Source: Auanema rhodensis
Taxonomy: Eukaryota; Nematoda; Chromadorea; Rhabditida; Rhabditidae
DNA: 64,000 nt
Direction: 5' to 3'
Assembly: GCA_964057225.1 (NCBI GenBank)
Contig: OZ059895.1
Location: 13,330,001-13,394,000 of the forward strand
Part shown: piece after piece, positions 8,486-17,400 of the stretch
Layout: each line of letters opens with the position of its first letter
How positions within the stretch are numbered: the stretch's first letter is position 1
Notes under the pieces: generated by a model
The model's input: only the letters and a program-made list of their open reading frames with translations
Told to the model about the DNA's origin: nothing
Database searches by the model: none
Position numbers and translations under genes: made by a program

Positions 8486-8850
8486 TGTTATCTTTGTTAC
8501 TGTTTTCTGTCCTTTTTATCCTTTTTAAAACTAGGTCGGTCTGTTCCTTCCTTTTTGTCGCCTCCTTTTTGACCAGTTAGGTGAAAAAAAATGATGAAGA
8601 TTGTTGATTAAAACTTTGCAGTGATTTTTGAAAGATTCCAAGTATGATGTATAATTTTATTTTGAAATTTTGGTTATTGATACAATATTTTTATGAGAGT
8701 GAAAAAATAAAAATGTACAATAATTTGTGTAGAATTTTATGTCTTACTTAAATGAGAAAAAAAAATCATATATAGGTTCAAGTTTAGATGAAAATTATGA
8801 AAATGGTATTATACTTTTTGTGATTTTTATATAGAAATTATGGATTTTTA
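8486..8850 (-). other. Gap between pol tail and ORF2 in element A
   Basis: No coding sequence seen. It is AT-rich and includes TTTTAAAAAGG and GATAAAAAGG near 8511-8530 on the minus strand, which could be the core of an internal promoter for ORF2. Confidence 0.4.
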
Positions 8851-9188
8851 CTATTGTTCTAGCTTCTTACTTGTAGCCCCAATAACTGTTGACGGTCTTT
8901 TCTTATGGATGACTGGTACTGTTGGTGCCACGAAGTTTGGGTCCGGGATCGGACTCTTCGAAACTCTCTTCTTCGGCTCTGTTACTGGTATGGTGCTGTG
9001 ATACCTTATCGGCACATGATAAGGCTTTGCTGGCGTTGTAGGAGAATTATCTTCTAATCCCAATGCCAATTTAAGTGCTGAACTCCATTTCTTAATTGTG
9101 GGTGGCTCCTTCTTCCGTTCCTCATACAATTCTTTTCTTGCGTTTTCTTCTATTTTCTCTGATAGTTTGGTGAATTTCGAGGAAGAGG
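8851..9188 (-). pseudogene. Remnant of the pol C-terminal tail, element A
   Basis: The frame ends at the TAG at 8851-8853. Its product (ELYEERKKEPPTIKKWSSAL, then KKRPSTVIGAT) closely matches the polyprotein end of element D. It is only the tail after integrase. Upstream, near 9188, it joins gag sequence in another frame, so everything from mid-gag to the end of integrase was deleted (roughly 8-9 kb by comparison with B). Confidence 0.8.
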
Positions 9189-9589
9189 AGAAGAAAGAAT
9201 AGCAGTATTTGGGTATGAAAATGATATTTGAGAATAATCTTTACAAGGGGAAGTATTTGTGCAAACATAGCTAGAGCTTTTGATAACGTTAGAATTGCGT
9301 TTAGGAGTTTGTTTGTTAATAGACGTTTTAATTTTACTAAGAGTAATAGCGTGGCGAGAAGTTTTGATAGCTGTTGTGCCTATTTTTTTTTGCGGGGGTA
9401 CCCGGTATAGCGGGTGGTTTCTTTGCAGCAGTAGGTCGGCGCTTCGTGTCCGGCTCATAAACATTTGGAGGTCCTCTCTTTCTTTGATTCTGCTCGAGTA
9501 CTGGCTCGACGTGCGTATCATTACCGGGGGGCTGCGCTCTGTGGATTTGTTTTATCCTGCGGAGGATTTTTACTCTTCGAGTCCGTCAT
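9189..9589 (-). pseudogene. Remnant of gag N-terminus, element A, with two frame breaks
   Basis: The likely start is the ATG at 9589, just after an acceptor-like TTTCCTTTCCAG and in the same setting as gag of element B. The proline- and lysine-rich product (YEPDTKRRPTAAKKPP) resembles the start of B Gag. The frame shifts at a G6 run (9526-9531) and again at a T9 run (9383-9391), so three frames are needed to follow it. Both are homopolymers, so sequencing error is possible. It breaks off at the deletion junction with the pol tail. Confidence 0.65.
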
Positions 9590-9601
9590 CTTGTTGGTTT
9601 T

Positions 9602-10951
9602 CCTGGAAAGGAAATTATTATACCAACGATGCGAAACTTATAAAAATATATATACAACGTGAGAGGCAATATGGGGTTGTATGCGTGACGCTTGCTAGGG
9701 GGCCAGCCTGCAGCGAATCTTCTAACGGAGAATTGCTCAATCGGGTACATACACGGGCCTGTGACCGGTGCGCCCTTTCTAGGATCAAGTTCCCATCTCT
9801 CGAATAGGCGTGAAATATACGACGGTGATCTAAGCAGTATTCCCTTTCAGTCTTTCGACAAGATTAGGTGCTCAGGCCTCGAACATTCACTTTCCCAGAC
9901 TTCTCTTGCCTATGAAAAATTACAGAAATCGCTCCCTTAACGAAATTCTGCTTCCCTGATTTTTCATGGTGAGACCACTCTAACACTTTCATTCTCGACT
10001 AATTCTGTAAAGGGATCTTCAAAATCAGGAATGCGTACGTCTTATATCAAAAATAGTGGTTGCCTCCGCTCAGTTCTCGAGACAGTCTGGTATTGCTTCT
10101 CACGGGCTACTTTTAGGATCAAAATGCAAAATTGTAAATCTTAGGTTCGGGATTCAGATAAAAAATTTCAAAATTATTTGGCTGTTTTCTGGGTTATATT
10201 AGGAAGAAGAAAAAAAATAATAGTAATAAGAGAGGGAAAAAGATAAAATTTAAAAGAAGATAAAAGAAAAATAAAATAGGAATATAGTAGGAATATAGTA
10301 GGAATATAGTACTAGTATAGAATAGTTTTGTACATAAATATATATATATAAATGAGTAATACATTTTAAAGGATAGAATAGAAATTAATGAATTTTAATA
10401 TATATAAAACAATGAATTTTTTGATGATTCATGAAAGAAATTAATTCATTTTTGATTCAAAAATTGTTTGAAACTTTATAACAAAATTTTATGAGAGATA
10501 GAATAGATTTTGATTAAAAAAACAGAAAAAGAAAAGATTGACAGAAAAAAAAAATATCGAAATACCTTTCTTTGAATGAATAAATATAAAAGAATTTCAA
10601 ATTAATTTATGATAGTTATAAACAAAGTTTTTCCTCAAAAATGAATGAAAGATCTTAGAATATGGATAAAAATCGAAATGTTTCTTTTAAATGAATGAAT
10701 ATAAAATTTCAAAATTAAGTTGTTTCAAAATATATCTTTTTAAATAAATGTATATAAGATTTCAGTATTAATTTATGAATCAAAATCAAAATAAAGTTTT
10801 TTTGAATGAATGAAATAAAGAAGAGAAAGATTTCAAATTAAATTCATATAGCATAATCGAAATATAATTCTTTAATTAGATGTATGAAAGACAACAAAAT
10901 TAAATTTATGTAGCGAAATATGGTTCTTAGAGATTCGTCGGTTATAGACGA
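9602..10951 (-). other. 5' leader of element A
   Basis: Untranslated region between primer site and gag. 10115-10951 is very AT-rich with no ORF and short tandem repeats (AGTAGGAATAT near 10280-10310). 9655-10115 is more GC-rich and is shared with element B. Confidence 0.7.
9655..10115 (-). promoter_or_regulatory. Conserved leader block upstream of gag (element A)
   Basis: Several blocks match the leader of element B at 23690-24145 in the same order, including GCGTACGTCTTAT, GGCCTCCGCTC-like, GAGACCACTCT and TTTTCCCAGAC (plus-strand reading). The sequence between them has diverged. Such spacing suggests a folded RNA: a packaging signal, an internal ribosome entry site or a splicing element. 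This is inference. Confidence 0.5.
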
Positions 10952-10969
10952 ATCTCGGCGGAACCTCCA
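10952..10969 (-). promoter_or_regulatory. Primer binding site, tRNA-Gln (element A)
   Basis: Minus strand TGGAGGTTCCGCCGAGAT, directly beside the 5' LTR. It pairs with the 3' end of tRNA-Gln with one mismatch (the tRNA-like form in element B has A instead of G at the eleventh base). It would prime minus-strand DNA synthesis. Confidence 0.8.
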
Positions 10970-10970
10970 C

Positions 10971-11382
10971 GTTCCATGGTGGTTCCCCAGGGTTCCGGCT
11001 GGGTAACCACATGGAATTACTTTCTTTTCTTCCAAATATAAATGATAAAGAGTATAGAGAGAAAGGTTTATTCATGATAAAGTATACAAATTACAATAAT
11101 AAAAGTTACATAATGATTCCTAGTCGCAGCCCAAAGGACTCGTAAGGAAAACTTATATAGTTTTCCTTACGAGCATAAAAAGTCGTTATATCAGGTCCGC
11201 GGAACTTGGTTCCGCTTGAATTGGGCTTTCTTTGATTAAACTTAATATGAAAAAGTGTTCGTTCTTTATTGCATTGAATTCCTGTTTCTCAAATGTAGCG
11301 TCAGCTATTTGTTTTTATAATGTTCCGTTTTATAAGCGATTGACGTTGTCAATCGCTCTACTTATAGGACACGTATGGAACA
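10971..11382 (-). mobile_element. 5' LTR of element A
   Basis: 412 bp, identical by eye to 2514-2925. It is followed by the target repeat GTTAC at 11383-11387 and resuming 5S spacer. As the upstream LTR on the minus strand it would supply the promoter for the genomic RNA. Confidence 0.93.
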
Positions 11383-11708
11383 GTTACATCTAAATTCTTC
11401 GATGATATCAAATCTTATGAGCTCCAAATACAATAAATTAAAAAAGGTTTCACAGTTGTATAGTGTTAAAACAATGTTTGTTTCAATAGGAAATAGATAG
11501 AAACAGTAAAGTTAAGATGAAGGTTCATAAACTACTGGTTTATAACTGTAATATAGAAATAAGATTGAAGATATTTTGATGCCTTGGGTTGAGCTATCTA
11601 AGTAAAACTGCTAGAAAATTAAAAACATTTGTTACGGAAGAGATAAAATTGAAAATCAGCTGCATTGCGTACTTTCAACGTGGTATGATCGTTAAAAAAA
11701 ATTGAAAA

Positions 11709-11826
11709 GCTTACGGCACCCGGGATTCCCAAGCCGTCTCCGATCCTAGTACTAACCGGGCCCAACGTTGCTTGACTTGCCAGATCGGACGGGATGGCGT
11801 ACTTTCAACGTGGTATGGTCGTAAGC
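11709..11826 (-). rRNA. 5S ribosomal RNA, copy 2
   Basis: One change from consensus, in box C: minus strand AGTACTAGGATCGG instead of AGTACTTGGATCGG. This could weaken TFIIIA binding. Confidence 0.92.
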
Positions 11827-12237
11827 GAAAATATCTGATATTCAATGATTTACATACTTATCCTCGTTATTGTTTTTTTTCCAATTTCATGTTAGTTATG
11901 TAATTTTCTACGTTACATCTAAATTCCTCGATGATATCAAATCTTATGAGCTCCAAATACAATAAATTAAAAAAGGTTTCACAGTTGTATAGTGTTAAAA
12001 CAATGTTTGTTTCAATAGGAAATAGATAGAAACAGTAAAGTTAAGATGAAGGTTCATAAACTACTGGTTTATAACTGTAATATAGAAATAAGATTGAAGA
12101 TATTTTGATGCCTTGGGTTGAGCTATCTAAGTAAAACTGCTAGAAAATTAAAAACATTTGTTACGGAAGAGATAAAATTGAAAATCAGCTGCATTGCGTA
12201 CTTTCAACGTGGTATGATCGTTAAAAAAAATTGAAAA

Positions 12238-12355
12238 GCTTACGGCACCCGGGATTCCCAAGCCGTCTCCGATCCAAGTACTAACCGGGCCCAACGTTGC
12301 TTGACTTGCCAGATCGGACGGGATGGCGTACTTTCAACGTGGTATGGTCGTAAGC
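12238..12355 (-). rRNA. 5S ribosomal RNA, copy 3
   Basis: Consensus copy. Confidence 0.95.
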
Positions 12356-12766
12356 GAAAATACCTGATATTCAATGATTTACATACTTATCCTCGTTATT
12401 GTTTTTTTTCCAATTTCATGTTAGTTATGTAATTTTCTACGTTACATCTAAATTCCTCGATGATATCAAATCTTATGAGCTCCAAATACAATAAATTAAA
12501 AAAGGTTTCACAGTTGTATAGTGTTAAAACAATGTTTGTTTCAATAGGAAATAGATAGAAACAGTAAAGTTAAGATGAAGGTTCATAAACTACTGGTTTA
12601 TAACTGTAATATAGAAATAAGATTGAAGATATTTTGATGCCTTGGGTTGAGCTATCTAAGTAAAACTGCTAGAAAATTAAAAACATTTGTTACGGAAGAG
12701 ATAAAATTGAAAATCAGCTGCATTGCGTACTTTCAACGTGGTATGATCGTTAAAAAAAATTGAAAA

Positions 12767-12884
12767 GCTCACGGCACCCGGGATTCCCAAGCCGTCTCCG
12801 ATCCAAGTACTAACCGGGCCCAACGTTGCTTGACTTGCCAGATCGGACGGGATGGCGTACTTTCAACGTGGTATGGTCGTAAGC
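12767..12884 (-). rRNA. 5S ribosomal RNA, copy 4
   Basis: One change in the closing stem at the 3' end (GTGAGC for GTAAGC). Element B is inserted 91 bp upstream of this copy. Confidence 0.93.
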
Positions 12885-12969
12885 GAAAATATCTGATATT
12901 CAATGATTTACATACTTATCCTCGTTATTGTTTTTTTTCCAATTTCATGTTAGTTATGTAATTTTCTAC

Positions 12970-12974
12970 GTTAC
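12970..12974. repeat. Target-site duplication GTTAC, left side of element B
   Basis: Matches GTTAC at 25297-25301 on the other side. It is the same spacer position as element A. Confidence 0.85.
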
Positions 12975-13390
12975 GTTCCATTTAGATTCTCAATGGTTCC
13001 AAGTTGAGAGATCCAAACAGACTATGAGAAGATGAGTATGATTTTAAATATAAGTGTGTAATGTAAGGTGAAATAAGAAACAAAAGATGAAATGTATAAA
13101 GGTTTATTGTTCGCATTATAATATAATTATACAAAGATTAAAGCTAGAGTTAAGAAAGAGAATATAAAGAAGATAAAGAGAAAGTAAGATAATGAGATAA
13201 TGAGATGCCTGAGTCTTGAGGACTCAGGTTTATATATCCATACAACTCCTACTCAGTTTACACAAATTGTTACAAAGCTTATAAAAAGTGCATCTAAAAT
13301 ATTCTCAGAATTGCTTAAAAACTATCTGCCTTAGTTTAATAATAGCAGCTGCCATGGTCAGCTGCTTTCCTTTGAGATATGTATGTAACA
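12975..13390 (-). mobile_element. 3' LTR of element B
   Basis: 416 bp, TGTTAC...GGAAC on the minus strand. It carries a TATATAAA box (reverse complement near 13229-13236) beside a CCTGAGTC/GACTCAGG hairpin, an AATAAA signal (near 13103-13108) and an AGCAGCTG/CAGCTGCT palindrome near 13347. GGGGCA lies just inside on the minus strand as a short purine tract. Confidence 0.93.
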
Positions 13391-13574
13391 TGCCCCAACG
13401 GATACAAGTCAGCTGACCTCAGCTGTTATATGCAAATAATAATTAAGAGAGAAAAATAAAAATTAAAAAAAAAATGGCATGAGATAAAGCAAATTTTTTC
13501 AACAAACTATTGATAAAGAGAAAAAATTTTAAGAGATAGAATTTTATAAATGATTTAAACCTTTCCTCTCTTCT

Positions 13575-14219
13575 TTAATCCGCCAGTTGGTCAATTTCCT
13601 GGATCATTTCCGTCATTGATGCTAGTCCAAGCAGCTCCATTGTTCTGATGGTTTGGCTAACTGCTTTTGCCTTACTTTTTGATGCGGACATGTTGGTAGT
13701 CCTTTTTTTCAGTAGTTTTTTGATTACTACTGATAGGTCTTGCCCTATCTCTATCCACGATGCTTCTTCTTCTGTTCCGCAATTTCCTACAGCTTGTTGT
13801 GTCATCTGTGTTGTCCACGTCGGCATTGCTTTGTAGATGTCAGCTGTGGTCTGCGTTCTGGCGGGTTGTCCCAGCATTATGTGTCGGATTCTGTTCTCTT
13901 TCTGGCTGAGAGAACATCCTTCTGTCCATTTCTTTTGATGCTGGCGAAGCTCCTTCAGATCGTTTTCCTCATAGTTTTTGGTTTTCTCCTCCAATAGTTC
14001 CATCATAAATAGGATGTGCTGTGTCTTCTTTTCCAATTTGCTCGTTTGGAGGCTTATTATTGGTCCTAAGTTGGGCTTCATGCAGTTGATAGGTAGAAGA
14101 CCTTCACGAAGGTTTTCTACCTCTATCCATTCTTGTTCAATAGTGGTCGCTAGAGGGACCAGTGGTGTTGGAGTTGCGAGGAATGTAGAGAGTGTGACGT
14201 TGGCGAGAGAGGAGGTCAT
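13575..14219 (-). CDS. ORF2, small helical accessory protein of element B
   Basis: 214 codons from the ATG at 14219. An in-frame ATG at 14258 would add 13 residues, but 14219 fits the start of the relatives better. It follows the polyprotein after ~200 bases, as in A and D. It is rich in Glu, Lys, Gln and Thr with regularly spaced Leu and Ile, so mostly helical. It has Trp in EQEWIEVENL and in KKWTEG, and a basic patch (KKLLKKRT) in the C-terminal third. No signal peptide, membrane segment or known motif. TATATAAA at 14268-14275 (reverse complement) lies ~50 bases upstream of the ATG, which suggests its own promoter. Function unknown. Confidence 0.78.
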   Translation of the reverse strand: MTSSLANVTLSTFLATPTPLVPLATTIEQEWIEVENLREGLLPINCMKPNLGPIISLQTSKLEKKTQHILFMMELLEEKTKNYEENDLKELRQHQKKWTEGCSLSQKENRIRHIMLGQPARTQTTADIYKAMPTWTTQMTQQAVGNCGTEEEASWIEIGQDLSVVIKKLLKKRTTNMSASKSKAKAVSQTIRTMELLGLASMTEMIQEIDQLAD

Positions 14220-14267
14220 TTTGAGTAAGAAAAGTGTTATTGAATTTTTCTCTATCAAAATTTTCTC

Positions 14268-14275
14268 TTTATATA
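14268..14275 (-). promoter_or_regulatory. Possible internal TATA box for ORF2 (element B)
   Basis: Minus strand CTATATAAAGAG, ~50 bases before the ORF2 start. Element D has CTATATAAG at the same distance. No acceptor-like AG is seen between this box and the ATG, which favours a promoter over splicing. Confidence 0.5.
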
Positions 14276-14422
14276 GTTTGTTTTTCAGTGATTGTTACAA
14301 TTTGTTAAAATTAAAGGATAGAAATTAGAATTTCGGTGGTTTTTGATCTATGTCTTATGTTTAATGTACTATACGAAAGAAAGAAAAATTATTTTTACAA
14401 TTCTACGATTTTTGTTAGTTAA

Positions 14423-17400
14423 TTAAAAGTTTCGTACTTGTTCTCCTTTGTTTTGCGTTGGAGATTCATTCTGCTGCTTTTTGCTTTGATCCGCTTTTCC
14501 ATGTAGTTCCAATTCTCCATTACTTCTGATTTCTTCGTCTTGTGTTTTTCTTTTGGGTTGTAGTTTAACATGATACGGGCGTGAGTTTTCATTTCCTATT
14601 CCTAGTGCTGCGGCAAGTGTAGTGTTCCAATTTTTGATTGCTGGTGAGTTTTTGTTTCTGTCCTCAAATAGCTCCTTTCTGTTTTCATTCTTGAATTGAT
14701 CTCGTAGCTTTTCGTATGTTTTTGCGTTATTATCTTCTATATCGTTTTGATTAGGACCTTCTTCTTGAGAGAAAGGTGTCAGCTGTCTGAGGTCCTCTTG
14801 AATTCTGTCGATTGTTGTTGATTCATTTTCTAATTGTATATTAGAATTTGTTATTCTTCTTGCTGTAGCAAGGTCGTCAGGTGTTTCTGAATTATGTTCA
14901 ATTTCTTCTTCGTTTACTCCTCTGTTATTCCCTGTGATAGGTAACAGTTGCGCGAGAGTATCTGGACTGCCTGTTGGGTAACAGTTGTTGTTATTTTCCG
15001 TATTATTGGTTTGTTCCCATTCATTCAGATTATTCCAACTTGCTTCTTCTTCTTCTTCTTCTTCGTTTGCTATGTCTTGGTCCTCTTCTTCCTCTTCTTC
15101 ATTATTTCTTGTTGATATAAGATTATCGTCTGGTGGAAAATAACGTATGTTATTTTTGTGAGCTTTTATAATATTTCCATCTTGGTCCGTTATGCTGATG
15201 TTGTTTCCTTCAATTGTCACTATCCGGTAAGGTCCATCTCTTCGTATTTGTAATTTGTTGCTTGGGTTCGCTCTTTGTACAAATACTCGATCTCCTATAT
15301 CCAATATTCTTTCTTTTGTCCTATGTGCTTGATCGTATTTCTGCTTCATTCTTTCTTCGTTGGTGGCAATCTTTTCCTTGACTTTTTCTTGAATATCTCT
15401 TAAGTTTTTGAGCTGATCCGTGATATTTTGTTCTTCCGGTGTTTCCAAGTTTTTGTCAATGGGTAGACGTGCTACTTGTCCAAACAAACATTCGTATGGT
15501 GATGTTTTAGTGGTGGCGTTTGGTAATCTGTTGAGTGTAAAAATAATCTTCGGAAGTATCTTATCCCAATCGTTTTGTTCGTCATTAACGTAGGCTGTTA
15601 ATGCTTCTTCGATCGTCCGATGCAATCTTTCTACTTGTCCGTTAGCGTTTTTGTAATACGGCATAGTAGTGTGGTGTGTAGTTCCAAAATTACTGCACAT
15701 AGTAGTGAAATCGTTTGAAATAAAATTAGATCCATTGTCTGTGATGATAGTAACAGGTGGTCCAAAAACATAAAAGAGATATTTTTCGATAGCTGATATA
15801 ATTTCTCCTGATGTTTGTCTGATTAGCGGAATTGCGATAATCCAATTTGAAAAAGAATCTTGAATTGAAAGAACATATCTGTTTTCTTGTTCTGTCCTAG
15901 GTAATGGTCCGAGTATATCCATGTGTACTCTTTGCCATGGTTTTGTTGATGTTGGAAAATTTTTCATTGGTTCCACCGTTGCTTCGTGAGGATTGTTCTT
16001 TCTTTTTGCACAAGCAAGACATCTGTTGATGTAGTTTGTAATGTCTTCTTGCATTCCAGTCCATGTAAATCGTCTTGATATTGAGTCCATTGTTTTGTTT
16101 ATCCCTAGATGAGCTCCGAGTGTCGGATCTTCATGAAATTTCTTCATAATTGGATTAATTATGTGTTCTTCTCGTGGTAAAATTGTTCGTGGTACTTGTA
16201 GGCTTCTTTTTGGTTTTGAGTATAGTACATCGTTGTACACAATATATCTGTCCGTCAGTTGTCGTCCAGCTGTATTGTTCTTTATTTTATCCATAGTTTC
16301 TTTTATCCAATTTGATTGATTCTGAACTGATCGAATATCTGCTATCGTGAAGGTGTTTATCTGATGAATAGTATCTTCCGCCGTTTTTCTTTCGTTTTTC
16401 TTCTTTGCTGGTGGTTTTGCTTCGTTGATTTCATTTTCAAAATATCGTGATAATGCGTCACATACACTGTTTAATTTTCCTGGTCTGTAGATAATTTCAA
16501 TATCGTATTCTTGTAAAACAATTTGAAATTTTGCTAAACGACCTATTAAATCCTTTCTAGTCATTAAACTAGTGAGTGGTCTATGGTCCGTGATAATTTT
16601 GGTTGCTGTTCCTAGTATGTAGGTGCGAAATTGTTTGACGGCGAATGTAAGAGCTAATGCTTCTACTTCTATTGGTGGATAATTCCTTTCAGCTTTGTTG
16701 AGTTTCCGACTAGCAAAAGCTATTGGATGTAATGGTTCTTGATCGTCTTTCGCTTGAAGTAGTACAGCGCAAACTGCTATCATACTTCCATCACTTTCAA
16801 TAACATATGGTCGCTTCGGGATTGGTGCTTGTAACACAGGTGCTTGAGTCAATGTTTTCTTCAAAGTATTAAAAGCAGTTTCTTCTTCTTCTGTCCATTT
16901 GAACGGAGTGTCTTTCCGAGTGAGGTTGTAGAGTGGTGTTGCTATTCCTGCAGCGTTCTTTATGAACCTTCTGAAGTAGTTTACTACTCCCATGAAAGCT
17001 CTTACTCCTGTTGTTGATTTTGGTTGGGGATAATCTTGTATTGCCTTAATTTTATGTGGGTCCGGTTTAATTCCTTCTTGTCCAACTATGTATCCTAGAA
17101 ATTTTACTTCCTTTCTTGCGAATGCGCATTTCTTCAGTTTTATTTTGAATCCTATTTGAGTTACTGCTTCCAAAACTTCTTCAATATCTTTTAAATGTGC
17201 TGTCGTAGATTCAGAGATTAACAGTAAATCATCTAGATATACGAATAGCTTGCATTTAACCATTGATTGCAGGTATCGTACTGCGTTTTGAAAAGTATGG
17301 GGTGATCCACATAATCCCATCGGCATTCGACAATATTGATAAGTTCCACTTGTTGTTGTGAAAGCTGTAAGATGACGATCTTCTTTCTTAAGAGGTATTT

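Larger units (their letters stand above)
2514..11382 (-). mobile_element. Composite LTR element A with captured viral replicase
   Basis: Order on the minus strand: 5' LTR (11382-10971), tRNA-Gln primer site, leader, broken gag start (9589 to ~9190), pol C-terminal tail (to 8851), ORF2 (8485-7883), 3' UTR, a 49-nt LTR stub (7678-7630), viral replicase segment (7629-3115), a second 3' UTR copy and the 3' LTR (2925-2514). Most of gag, env and pol is missing, so the element depends on relatives such as D. The two LTRs look identical, which points to a recent insertion. GTTAC flanks both ends. It lies 92 bp upstream of a 5S gene and in the same orientation. Confidence 0.85.
11383..12974 (-). repeat. 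5S rDNA array segment, three units
   Basis: Three ~529-bp units between elements A and B. Each has an upstream spacer, a 118-nt 5S gene, a Pol III terminator and a 26-nt 5S relic. The segment starts and ends at the same spacer site (GTTAC), used by A on one side and B on the other. Confidence 0.95.

Noticed and set aside
14423..15300. Chromodomain at the end of integrase
   Set aside because: After GPY/F the sequence is acidic and low in aromatic residues; no chromodomain pattern could be seen.
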